Below are positions 35,375-44,466 of a stretch of 64,000 nt of DNA, piece by piece. The notes under the pieces are model-generated. The model searched no databases. It was not told the DNA's origin and saw only the letters and a program-made list of their open reading frames with translations. Position numbers and translations under genes: made by a program. Source of the stretch: Bin80 sp965116685 (GTDB lineage Bacteria; Bacteroidota; Rhodothermia; Rhodothermales; Bin80); NCBI GenBank assembly GCA_965116685.1, contig OZ220707.1, forward strand, positions 2,356,001 through 2,420,000, given 5' to 3'. Each line of letters opens with the position of its first letter. Positions within the stretch are counted from its first letter, which is position 1.

Positions 35375-36547
35375 CTATACACTGTAAAGAGGTTTGATAC
35401 TGAAACACAGAATAAAGATGGCCAGGGTGAAATAACCTATGAGCCGCCGTCGGTTTGTGAGGGGATGGGACAGTGGAACAGGTGGATGGTCTATCTTCAC
35501 CACAAAGATCAGCAGCAGGCACCACGGGAACCAACCAAAGTACCCAAACCAGTTCAACGCATCCGGGACCGTCGATGCGAAGGAGGCAAGCACGAGAATC
35601 GTCAGGGTCATCAGCCACCACCGTTCCTCGAATACTCGACGTGTACAGAGCGCTAAAAATGCGCCGAGAACGAACCAGAGTAAGATTTTTCCGATCAACT
35701 CACTTCCAGTTATGGTAGTGAGCATGTCGGGAAGCATCAATGCACCTCCCACAGCCATGGACGAGAGCATCATGAAAATGAATGTACGGGAGATTCGGGC
35801 ATGCCATTTTGGTCCGAAGAGTGCATAGACAATATGACCTCCGTCCAACTGTCCGACGGGCATCAGGTTAAGCGCTGTAAAAAAAAGTCCCAACCAAGCC
35901 GCGAACAGGAGAGGATAGTGATACATTTCGTACAGTGGAGGCACATTCGGGAATACCTGTGTAAGTGCCCAGTACAGCGGGGTTGCTCCCAGAGTCAGTC
36001 GGCTTCCCGGAGGTGCGTCAGAGATTGGGGTTTCCGGGAATTTCCCGGTCGCCTGAATATAGTCAAGTAGCGGCTCATGCCCCCCAATGCCAAACATATA
36101 CTCGGGGGAGGGCAGGGTTACCATCGCCCAGACCAAGAGGATCAAGATCATCACAAACCCTGCAATTGGGCCCGAGGCACCAATATCAAAGAGCTTCGTC
36201 AGGTTCGGGATCGGTTCGCGGATACTGATGACAGCCCCGAGCGTGCCAATCCCGATCAGGGGAGATGGAATGAAATAGGGAAGCGAGGTTTTGACACGGT
36301 GAAGCTGGCCGGCAACATAGTGACCAAATTCATGGATGGTCAAAAAAGCGATCAATGCTCCACCAAACGTAAATGCATCGGCCAGGAATGTTGTAGTAAA
36401 TGGGATTCCGCCAATATTGAGCACGGCATTCCCTGCCTCCCAGGCTACGCTTCGACCAATGAACATCACCGCGCCGGTAAGGGCGGTGGAGAGAAGCGTT
36501 ACGACAAATAGCCCGGCATGCAGCAGGTAGCGGTTACGGGTCAACAA
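35375..36547 (-). CDS. Site-2 protease family (M50) membrane metalloprotease
   Basis: This is a 390-residue intramembrane zinc protease. The zinc motif 'HEFGH' is at 72-76 and the second metal motif 'LNLMPVGQLDGGH' ends at about 238, both within membrane helices; six to eight helices are predicted overall. The open frame has no ATG or GTG near its beginning, so a TTG start (36547 or 36544) is likely. The topology resembles S2P-like proteases of Bacteroidota and plants (EGY-like) rather than RseP, as no PDZ domain is evident. Its operon with a lipoprotein and sorting-domain proteins suggests a role in envelope processing. Confidence 0.85.
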   Translation of the reverse strand: MLTRNRYLLHAGLFVVTLLSTALTGAVMFIGRSVAWEAGNAVLNIGGIPFTTTFLADAFTFGGALIAFLTIHEFGHYVAGQLHRVKTSLPYFIPSPLIGIGTLGAVISIREPIPNLTKLFDIGASGPIAGFVMILILLVWAMVTLPSPEYMFGIGGHEPLLDYIQATGKFPETPISDAPPGSRLTLGATPLYWALTQVFPNVPPLYEMYHYPLLFAAWLGLFFTALNLMPVGQLDGGHIVYALFGPKWHARISRTFIFMMLSSMAVGGALMLPDMLTTITGSELIGKILLWFVLGAFLALCTRRVFEERWWLMTLTILVLASFASTVPDALNWFGYFGWFPWCLLLIFVVKIDHPPVPLSHPLTNRRRLIGYFTLAIFILCFSIKPLYSV

Positions 36548-36616
36548 TTCGGATGCCGGCAGTGCAGTGGGAACGAGGGAGTGATTTGCGTTCTATGCTG
36601 CGTACCGCGAAAGTGT

Positions 36617-37837
36617 TCAATTTCGTGTCAGTTCTTCTAAGCCGGTTTCAATCCGATTGAATGCTTTTTGCAGATCTTCCATGGAGGAGGCATAGGAAAT
36701 TCGGATTCCATCAGGGTCTCCGAAAGCGACCCCGGGAACGAGTGCCACGAGATGCTCTTCAAGTAGATAAAAGCAGAGGTCGTCACTGGAATTGATAGTG
36801 CGGCCAGATGGAGCCACCGTACCATAGTAATCACTGACTTGCGGGAACAGATAGAATGCCCCTTCAGGTTTGGGGACCGTCACTCCGGGCAGTGCACGTA
36901 ATCGTTTTAGCAAATAATCCCGGCGCTCGCGGAATGCCTGCACCATGGACTGTATGGGTTCTTTATCCATATTGAGTGCAGCGATACCGGCTCGCTGGGA
37001 GATACTGCTTGGCGCGGAGGTAAATTGTCCCTGCAGCTTGGCGGCCTGCTTCACGATTTCCAGTGGTCCTGCCATATAACCCAGTCTCCAGCCAGTCATG
37101 GCAAAGCACTTGGAAAAGCCGTTCACTGTGATCGTGCGCTCCTGCATTCCAGGGAGGCTGGCGATCGGGACATGAACCGCATCATAAATAACATGCTCAT
37201 AGATCTCATCCGAGACGACAACAATCTTTTCATATTCGTGCAGCACTTCCGCGAGGGCACTCAACTCCTTCTGGGTATATACCGATCCTGTGGGATTCGA
37301 GGGAGAGCAAAGGATCAGCACACGTGTACGCTCAGTAATGGCATCTTCCAGGGCCTGTGGAGTCATGCGGTACTGCGTCTCTGCGGTCGTGTGGGCAATA
37401 ATAGGAGTTGCACCCGCGAAGCGGGTCATTTCGGGGTAGCTGACCCAGTAGGGTGCAGGAATCAAGACCTCGTCTGTTTCCGCGGCAAGTACGGATACAG
37501 CTAGAGCGACCGACTGTTTTGCTCCGTTGGAGCAGAGAATTTGGTCTGGTGTGTATTGCAGGTTATTTTCACGCGCGAATTTTGCACAGATGGCTTCTCG
37601 CAGTTCTGGCATCCCCGGATTTTGGGTATATCGTGTAAAGCCATCCCGAATTGCCTGAATACCCGCTTCGGCAATCGGTTTCGGGGTATTAAAATCAGGC
37701 TCTCCCGCACTCAGGGCGATCACATCAGCTCCCGCACGTTTGAGTTTTTTTGCACGCCCGGCCATGGCGAGCGTAGCGGAGGGTTGCATAGATGCAACAC
37801 GAGGGTTGAAGGATTCGGACATTGGATTACAAGACAT
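36617..37837 (-). CDS. aspC: Aspartate aminotransferase (class I PLP enzyme)
   Basis: This is a 406-residue fold-type I aminotransferase, close to the thermophile/Bacillus-type AspC subgroup: 'VIALSAGEPDFNTPKPIAEAGIQAI', 'NGAKQSVALAVSVLA', 'PAPYWVSYPEM', 'LCSPSNPTGSVY', 'VVSDEIYEHVIYD' and the PLP lysine in 'VNGFSKCFAMTGWRLGY' (K243). It exchanges amino groups between aspartate and 2-oxoglutarate; specificity could extend to prephenate in this subgroup. Two starts exist because a 15-bp unit (CTTGTAAYCCAATGT) is duplicated there; the ATG at 37822 (MSESFNPRV) is equally likely. It is a single-gene unit. Confidence 0.9.
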   Translation of the reverse strand: MSCNPMSESFNPRVASMQPSATLAMAGRAKKLKRAGADVIALSAGEPDFNTPKPIAEAGIQAIRDGFTRYTQNPGMPELREAICAKFARENNLQYTPDQILCSNGAKQSVALAVSVLAAETDEVLIPAPYWVSYPEMTRFAGATPIIAHTTAETQYRMTPQALEDAITERTRVLILCSPSNPTGSVYTQKELSALAEVLHEYEKIVVVSDEIYEHVIYDAVHVPIASLPGMQERTITVNGFSKCFAMTGWRLGYMAGPLEIVKQAAKLQGQFTSAPSSISQRAGIAALNMDKEPIQSMVQAFRERRDYLLKRLRALPGVTVPKPEGAFYLFPQVSDYYGTVAPSGRTINSSDDLCFYLLEEHLVALVPGVAFGDPDGIRISYASSMEDLQKAFNRIETGLEELTRN

Positions 37838-38341
37838 TGGGTTACAAGATTTTTTCGTGTCAACGAGGAGCGATTACTTTTGAGCCATGAAATACAAAAA
37901 CTCTGAATCTTGCTTTCAGATTGAGAGGGAGTTGCAGGTCAGGCCCTGGCGTTCAACCAGCGACATTTTCAGACCTGGATCTAACGAAGAAATTCTCATT
38001 TAGCAGATGACGATTTTTCATGATCTGTCAATCTAAAGATTTCCTGTTTAATTTCAGATTGAGGGATCATCATCATGACCTTTAACCCGCTGAGGGTTGT
38101 AAACTTCTCGATTCAAGATTCAAGATGCGTATTCCGATCAAATGCCCCACTTCGACTGGACCGGTGTCCCAGTTCCGACAGAACAACCACTTAATGTTCG
38201 GGGATCTTGGTTCTTGGCTCATAGACTTGTGCCAGCCTGAATTCTTGGGGAGTTTAGGATGAGTACTGGAATCGCGATCCTTATTATCATTTACTGTACG
38301 CACTCTGGAACCTAAGACTCCCAATTCCGTCCAACCGAATC
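37838..38341. other. Intergenic stretch, no supported gene
   Basis: About 500 bp hold only short, low-quality frames. The first part is the duplicated aspC leader; further on are short direct repeats (GATTCAAGATTCAAGATG near 38112) but no tRNA, riboswitch or terminator that could be recognised. Confidence 0.4.
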
Positions 38342-38596
38342 ATGGAAGAAGCAAATCCTGACGAGATCGGTCAATTTACCCGAGCATCGAAGTTGCTTCG
38401 CAAGTCTGGACTCAAGCCGGATGAAGCAAACGAGCTCACAGAACTTATCAGCAACATGGCATCCACAAACGTTATCTCCCGATTGGAATCGAAGATTGAT
38501 GCTCAAAATGCGAAATACACATTGTTGATTTGGGCGATCGGATTTGCAACGGTAATCCTCTCGGCCGTCATTCTGTTCACCAATTACGGATCTTAG
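38342..38596 (+). CDS. Small coiled-coil protein with one C-terminal membrane helix
   Basis: This is an 84-residue protein. Residues ~1-55 are charged and helical, with 'ASKLLRKSGLKPDEANELTELISNMASTNVISRLESKIDAQNAKY', and residues ~57-78 form one transmembrane helix 'LLIWAIGFATVILSAVILF'. The layout recalls DUF1640/CCDC90-like coiled-coil membrane proteins found in many bacteria, often near other mobile or orphan genes; the match is by pattern only. It is a free-standing gene with no clear partner. Confidence 0.6.
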   Translation: MEEANPDEIGQFTRASKLLRKSGLKPDEANELTELISNMASTNVISRLESKIDAQNAKYTLLIWAIGFATVILSAVILFTNYGS

Positions 38597-39183
38597 ATTT
38601 TGGCCTCAAGGCTCTTGGAACCGTGTAGAATCAATCCGATTCTCACTGGACATACATTGCTGCCCCCACGATTCGCGATTTTAGGTGGGTTTCTGTGGTG
38701 ATTTCGGCATCTCCTCCTCCTTTCCTACGCGATCTCAGCTTCTGGGTAGGAGAACCATCCTGGGAAGGATTATGATTGAGTATAATCCCCAAATTTTTGC
38801 TATACCTCGAACTCCATAGTCATAAAACCGAAAGGGTATTCGTTTCTCCTGCCCTTAGTGGGAACAAGTAGGTATATTGTCCATTTCACCACTCATCGCA
38901 GCGTGTCAGAGCGATGACACAGCCCTTACCAGATTCGAAGTTTTTCTTTTGCTAGAGGTCGTTTGTACGTATTATTGAGGTGGGCAGAATACGTGTGCGG
39001 ATACGATTTCGGCCTGTAGTACCTTCCGGTGCCGAGTACTCAAGTCTCACATCTCTCACGAAATATTTTATCCAGATCAATCGGAATGCACATTTTGCGT
39101 TCATCGGAAGTGTTACGTTGAGGGACCATCCAGTTATCTTTCAAACGAGTTCATCCGAAACGCTGAAGATCGAATCTATCTCA
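38597..39183. other. Intergenic stretch, no supported gene
   Basis: About 590 bp with no convincing gene. An open frame at 38980-39318 on the plus strand runs antisense into the end of the DUF3427 gene and has no recognisable domain. No RNA structure was recognised. Confidence 0.4.
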
Positions 39184-40347
39184 CTACGCTGCGATACGGG
39201 TAGTGCGAACGATATCTGCTGGAATTTGATGCTCCATTTTCCAAATGATTCTCATGGGCTGTTCGCTTTCATGGGATTGATAGGAGACTGGTCCCAGGAA
39301 CTGATAAGGCATCGTTAGTCCAGAATCGGCTTTCTTCGAGGCTCGAACAAATAATAATGGAGTCACCCCAAGAGCACCATGATCTGTATGGCGGCGCCCC
39401 CTTTTGCTTTCTGCTCTGGTATTATTCTGGGATTCCCAGTGAAAGAGATGAGGGCTGATCGCGTAGTCCTGATACAGCGTACTTCGGGAATACCTCTTCT
39501 CGGATTTCTGGATGGTCACAAAAAGAAGATTGCAGTTGGTTACTTTGTCAAAGGTTACCCCCTCCCGGATTCTGTGTACCCGTCCGTTCCCAACCATATT
39601 GAATGCGGCAGCAATTTCTGCGCTTGAATAGGTTGCATGTAAATCGAGTGGGATGAGCGGGTCAATCGTGTAGCCAGAGGGGACATGTGTGATGTTTTGA
39701 TTCAGCAGATCTGTTAGAGAGATTAGCTCGTCGCAAATGGCAGGATGATCAAGAAGTCTTCTGTAGTTGCCACTGAGGTCGTTGGCAGCTTTAAGTTGGA
39801 ATAGCAGGCATAGCAGCATCAGAAGTCGTCGTCGATCAAGTTCTGATAACTCAGCCACATTCAGGTTACCTTCAGCAGCCCTGCGGATAAAATCGAGGCG
39901 AGAGGTATCGTCTGCATGAATCAACAGGCGCAATCTTTTGCCGATTTTAGTCTCGTCCGGTCCCTGAGGGAGAGAGGAAATTCCTGCCCTCCGGCTTAAA
40001 CATGCAAAACTCAAATTTCTGGAATAAAAATCTTCGATGGACAACTCTGCTTCATCCAGGAAATTGTGCAATGTTGCCTGATTTCCCAAGTCTTTGAGTA
40101 ACCGTTCCAACTCTTTCGTTTGATAGGTAAGTTGCGATCTCAGGTTGGCAAGGATGACCTCCTGGCTTTCACGGTCCAACTCAAGGGCGCACCCGGATGG
40201 CAGGAAGGGAAAGTCCCTCTTGACGGCTTTTTCGATGGCTTTTCTTGAGACCTTCCCTAGCATTGCTCCGAGGGTGTGATCGAATCGAAATTTCCGCGAA
40301 CTATTGCTGATGAAGTCGAGGACGGTCAGACAGTCTTTGCCTTTAGA
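39184..40347 (-). pseudogene. C-terminal part of the PLD-helicase-DUF3427 gene, out of frame
   Basis: This frame continues the preceding helicase: right after its premature stop the shifted frame reads 'SKGKDCLTVLDFISNSSRKFRFDH', the sequence that normally follows helicase motif VI in DUF3427 proteins. A helical region follows (about the next 200 residues), then a C-terminal domain ending 'PYQFLGPVSYQSHESEQPMRIIWKMEHQIPADI', the DUF3427 ending, thought to be a base- or nucleic-acid-recognition fold. The first ATG is at 40263, so a separate polypeptide of up to 359 residues could be made, but it would lack the helicase. Codon use looks undegraded. Confidence 0.75.
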
Positions 40348-42262
40348 GGCGAAGCCCCCGCCCTAGTTGTTGGAGAAAAACGGTTGCACTGTTGGTGGGT
40401 CGGAGCATCAGGATCGTATCCACCGAAGGGATGTCTACACCTTCTCCAAGTACATCCACAGAAAAGACGACATTGACCTCGCCTTTTCTGAGTTGAGCGA
40501 GCACGTTCGCCCGTTCTTTTTTAGGAGTTGTTCCAACAATACAAGCAGCTGGAATTTCTGCCTCGTTGAATTTGCGTGTCATGAATTCAGCGTGGGATAT
40601 ACTGACACAGAACCCCAATGCACGCATTTTTAGCGGACCTACAACGTGATCATGAACCGCCTCCAGGATTTTTCGCACGCGGACATCATCAGCGGTAAAG
40701 AGGTTGCTCAGCTGTTGCTCATCGTATTTACCCCGAACCCATCGTATACCGGATAGATCTCCACCGTCGTGCCGCCCGAAATAATGAAAGGGGACTAGAA
40801 AGCTGCGATCAATGGCATCCCAGATTCGCAGTTCTGCAGCGATGTGGCCTCCGAACCAGTCGAGTATGTCTTTCCCATCCGCACGCTCGGGCGTTGCAGT
40901 CAATCCAAGAAGGTAGCGGGGTCGAAAATGTTCAAGGAGTCTTTGATAGGTTTTTGCAGCTGCGTGATGAAATTCGTCAATGATGATCATCCCGAAGTGC
41001 TCCCGGTTGATCTCTCTGAGGTCAACGTTTGCAAGAGATTGAACGGAGGCAAACACATGATCCCATTTTTCGGGGCGTGATCCTCCCACATAAGTCTCCC
41101 CAAAGCTGCGATGCTTCAGGACCTCTCGGAAGGTTCTGTGTGTTTGCTGCAGGATTTCCTGCCGGTGAGCAACGAACAACAGGCGCAGCGGTTTTTCTTG
41201 ATCGGCCAGTCGGCGGTAATCCAGTGCGGCCATGACGGTTTTGCCGGTGCCAGTGGCTGCAACCACCAGATTCCGTGTTCGACCATGGACTTTGCGTTCC
41301 ACGTCCAGCTTTTCCAGGATTTCCTGTTGGAACGGGTATGGATGAACGTCCAGGTTGGTGATGGGGTCGGTCGGTGTCAGGTCTTTAACGACTCGATCAA
41401 AACGGGTTTGGGATTCCGGGCCGCCATCATAATTTTCGAATTCGGTGTCTTCCCAGTAGCTGTTGAAAGCGGCCTCAATTTTATCAATAATCCGGCCGGC
41501 ATCCACTCTGGAGAGCCGAATATTCCATTCCAATCCTTCCACCTGCGCTACGGCAGTGAGATTGGAAGAACCAACAAAAGCAGTTGAGAAGCCTGTATTA
41601 CGGCGGATCAGCCATGCTTTTGCATGGAGTCGTGTTCGCCGCGTGTCATACGAGATTTTAACTTTGGCACCCATTTTGACCAGTAGGTCAAGTGCCCGCC
41701 GCTGTGTTGCCTTCATGTAGACCGTGGTGATCACGCGCAAAGATCCTCCCCGTGCGATAAAGTCCTGCAGTGCTTCCTGCACGAGTTGAAGCCCAGACCA
41801 CCTGATAAATGCGACCAGGATATCAATCTCATTGGCAGATTCAATCTCCCGCTTCAATTCATGTCCAATGCGATAATCGTTCAACGCATTGGTAAGCAGT
41901 TCTGAATGCGAAAGTGGGATTCTTGGTCGTCGGGTTGGTGTGCTTGCGCCGATGGAGATTCTCCGCGTCAGCTCTTTCAACAGGTCACTGGTCGCAAAAT
42001 CCGATTCCTGCACCAAATCAGGGGCGTACTGAACGATGATCCGAATCAGGCGATTGGTCAGCTCAATCTGTTCGTTTGCGGTTTTCTGATCAGTGAGTGC
42101 GCGTTCAATAAGTTTGTTTAGATGCTGAGAGAGCAGCCTGACCCCTGTATCATCCTCCAGGGGATCTTTATGGGCTTGCAGTGAAGGATCTTTTTCAATG
42201 GCTTGGGAAAATATTTCCGACAACACGACATCGTAAAGGCCGGGTTTGAGATTTTCAGGCAT
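40343..42262 (-). CDS. PLD-nuclease-like plus superfamily 2 helicase (N-terminal part of a frameshifted DUF3427 protein)
   Basis: The start is the ATG at 42262 (a GTG lies two codons before). Numbering from that GTG, residues ~125-280 form a phospholipase D-like domain with 'RLHAKAWLI' (HxK, 214-216) and 'FVGSSNLT'. Residues ~310-641 are a DEAD/DEAH helicase core: 'VVAATGTGKT' (motif I, ~335-344), 'IIIDEFHH' (motif II), 'LLGLTATPERADG' (motif III), 'VFSVDVLGEGVDIPSVDTILMLRPTNS' (motif V) and 'QQLGRGLR' (motif VI). The frame then hits TAA at 40345-40343, where homologues continue into DUF3427. Such proteins occur in defence and DNA-repair contexts. A 2-nt loss (CTCTCT to CTCT) would explain the break. 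Confidence 0.82.
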   Translation of the reverse strand: MPENLKPGLYDVVLSEIFSQAIEKDPSLQAHKDPLEDDTGVRLLSQHLNKLIERALTDQKTANEQIELTNRLIRIIVQYAPDLVQESDFATSDLLKELTRRISIGASTPTRRPRIPLSHSELLTNALNDYRIGHELKREIESANEIDILVAFIRWSGLQLVQEALQDFIARGGSLRVITTVYMKATQRRALDLLVKMGAKVKISYDTRRTRLHAKAWLIRRNTGFSTAFVGSSNLTAVAQVEGLEWNIRLSRVDAGRIIDKIEAAFNSYWEDTEFENYDGGPESQTRFDRVVKDLTPTDPITNLDVHPYPFQQEILEKLDVERKVHGRTRNLVVAATGTGKTVMAALDYRRLADQEKPLRLLFVAHRQEILQQTHRTFREVLKHRSFGETYVGGSRPEKWDHVFASVQSLANVDLREINREHFGMIIIDEFHHAAAKTYQRLLEHFRPRYLLGLTATPERADGKDILDWFGGHIAAELRIWDAIDRSFLVPFHYFGRHDGGDLSGIRWVRGKYDEQQLSNLFTADDVRVRKILEAVHDHVVGPLKMRALGFCVSISHAEFMTRKFNEAEIPAACIVGTTPKKERANVLAQLRKGEVNVVFSVDVLGEGVDIPSVDTILMLRPTNSATVFLQQLGRGLRL

Positions 42263-42360
42263 GGTCACGGGTCGGGATTGATGAACTTCACCGCCCCTGG
42301 ATCGCCGGGTACGGATCTATTGTTCCCGGATTGAGGTAATTGGAAGCGGGCTTTGTTGGA

Positions 42361-44130
42361 TTACACGGTATACTGAATAGTCGGCTTAGGAAGATCCACA
42401 CGAACCGTCATAATATCCGCTCCATGATATTGTTGATGACGCACCGAGGCTGCTAAATGGCGCAACAGGCGGAGAGAGATTTCTTTTTCGAGGAAGCCTT
42501 CTTCAGCCTGCTCACTGAGCAGGGCGACCTGATCCTGGAGATTCTTTCCCTCACCAGTCGTAGAAATGAATTCCAGCACGGCCCCGCCGCGCACCTTGCG
42601 TGCAAGTAATAGAAGTCTGCGTTTTCCGGTTTGCTTGTCCGCTTCGTATTGATCAAGAAGGGTGACCAATACTTCCTCCCCCACCGCATCCAGGCGGTCC
42701 TTCATCCGTTGCCCCCACTTTTGGTGGGCTGCAAACTCATCAAGGAATGTCATGAGTGGGGTAAGGGCTGAGAGATCCAATTCAACCGTGAGACGTTTTG
42801 GCCGGGATTCTGCCATCTTCATGAATAAGGTCATCAGAATCGCTATAATCCCACCCGCGGTCATCCCATTATTTAGAAGACCTCCTGCAAATTCGGACGC
42901 GAGATCTGGAAAGATTAAGCGGCTCTGGAACCCCAAGCCAAGCCAGAACGAGACACCAGCGATGAGGCTTTTTTGATAATCCAGCCCATCCTGGACGATC
43001 ATCTGAACCCCGATCATAAACAGCATCGCCATCATTACGATCAGGTAAGCTGCAAAAACCGGCCCCGGGATTGCTAATACCACGGCAATCACTTTGGGGA
43101 GGAAGGCCAGTACCAGCAACAATAAACCGGCTGCGATTCCAACATGGCGGGATGCGACTCCCGTGAGTTGGGACAGGGAGGCCCCCAGCGAGTAAGCTGT
43201 GCTGGGGATTGCTCCCAAAAGGCCCGCAAACATATTGCTGATTCCATCGGTGGCCACGGCCCCCTGAACCAAACGATAATCTACGGCTCGCGGCTTACGC
43301 CAGGAAACCCGGTGTACGGCAACAGCACTGCTCATTGTGCGGATAGAACTAATGGTGGCCGCCAGTATGAATCCGGGAAGAAGCACCCAGAAAGCTGATC
43401 CAAAGTGAAGATTGAGTCCAGGCCATCCCAACTCAGGCAATCCAACCCATGAAGCTTCCATGATCCGGGATACGTCGTAGATGCCATATACACCAGCAAT
43501 GAGTGTTCCTGCAACAACCCCCAGGACGGATGCCCATAAACGAAGTATCCCCCGAGCCACAAGGTACACGCCGCACATCACGGCAGCCGTTACGAATGCA
43601 ACCAGAGGAGCTGCCAGCGAGTGCTGATTTGCCGGCACATCCTCAAGTAGGTTGAACACAGCTGACATCACCGAAATCGGAATCAGCATGAGTACGGTTC
43701 CCGAGACGGTTGGGGTTAAAATCTTCCGGAATAACGAGAGTTTCTGGGAGATGGCAAGTTGAATCAGGCCTGAAACAAGAACGAGGATACCGAGCATGCT
43801 ACCTCCTCCGCTATTGAGCGCGTCAATACAAACGGCAACGAACGTTCCAGTACTTCCCATCAGAAGTATATGTCCCATCCCGAAGCGCCCTATTCGCACG
43901 GATTGCATAATCGTCGCCAGGCCCGTTACCACAATGGCAGCGAATACAGCCCAGATTAAATATGCTTCACTCACTCCACCGGCCCGAAACACAACCATGG
44001 ACAATAAAATTGTCATGGAGAGCGCCACAATCATCAGTTGCAGTCCTAGACCAAGGGAAACAGACACTGGAGGTCTGTTGTCGGGTTCATAGAGAATGCC
44101 CGGCGATGAGTTGGAATTATCAGATTGCAT
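42361..44130 (-). CDS. NCS2-type xanthine/uracil permease with C-terminal ATPase-like domain
   Basis: This is a 589-residue protein. Residues ~25-450 form about 12-14 membrane helices of the nucleobase:cation symporter-2 fold, including 'GLLNNGMTAGGIIAILMTLFMKMAE' near the end. Residues ~470-589 are soluble and look like a degenerate GHKL/anti-sigma-type ATPase: 'RLDAVGEEVLVTLLDQY', 'RRLLLLARKVRGGAVLEFI', 'GKNLQDQVALLSEQ', 'EISLRLLRHLAASVRHQQYHG'. The tail may sense nucleotide or regulate transport; this is inference. It is a single gene, downstream of a 336-bp gap. The transported base is not predictable. Confidence 0.82.
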   Translation of the reverse strand: MQSDNSNSSPGILYEPDNRPPVSVSLGLGLQLMIVALSMTILLSMVVFRAGGVSEAYLIWAVFAAIVVTGLATIMQSVRIGRFGMGHILLMGSTGTFVAVCIDALNSGGGSMLGILVLVSGLIQLAISQKLSLFRKILTPTVSGTVLMLIPISVMSAVFNLLEDVPANQHSLAAPLVAFVTAAVMCGVYLVARGILRLWASVLGVVAGTLIAGVYGIYDVSRIMEASWVGLPELGWPGLNLHFGSAFWVLLPGFILAATISSIRTMSSAVAVHRVSWRKPRAVDYRLVQGAVATDGISNMFAGLLGAIPSTAYSLGASLSQLTGVASRHVGIAAGLLLLVLAFLPKVIAVVLAIPGPVFAAYLIVMMAMLFMIGVQMIVQDGLDYQKSLIAGVSFWLGLGFQSRLIFPDLASEFAGGLLNNGMTAGGIIAILMTLFMKMAESRPKRLTVELDLSALTPLMTFLDEFAAHQKWGQRMKDRLDAVGEEVLVTLLDQYEADKQTGKRRLLLLARKVRGGAVLEFISTTGEGKNLQDQVALLSEQAEEGFLEKEISLRLLRHLAASVRHQQYHGADIMTVRVDLPKPTIQYTV

Positions 44131-44466
44131 ACCCTATTTGCTTGATCAGCAATGCACCACGATCTCTCGCTGAAAAATACCGCACCTTGTATTCCTGGAA
44201 CTTAGGAAGGAGCTTCATGGAGCAATTTCCTGCCTAAGTTTGCCCGGGTAAAATATGGATTTAATCCGAGACTAAAGAGAGTTCTTGAATCGAATCTCCG
44301 TCAGGCTACAGATTCGAGAGGTCGTGGTGTTCCCCAAATGGATTACGCGGAAGCCAAGCACTTCCAAGGCCATGGGCTACGCTCGTATTGATGGCCGAGC
44401 CAACGGATCTGCAGGAGTCCAATTACGATCTCGCTGTGCACGGGTGTCCCTGACCGGCAGATAATC
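44131..44466. other. Intergenic stretch, no supported gene
   Basis: This 336-bp gap is upstream of the permease gene and follows the binding-protein gene on the same strand. It presumably holds the permease promoter. I looked for a purine riboswitch signature because of the permease and did not find one. Confidence 0.4.

Noticed and set aside
34533..35621. Long form (362 codons) of the Ig-like lipoprotein
   Set aside because: It would overlap the site-2 protease gene by about 240 bp in another frame; the lipoprotein signal begins just after the TTG at 35366.
38980..39318. 112-codon open frame
   Set aside because: No domain, antisense overlap with the DUF3427 3' end, no start context.
44131..44466. 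Purine riboswitch before the nucleobase permease
   Set aside because: No conserved three-way junction signature or P2/P3 loop motifs were found on the minus strand.
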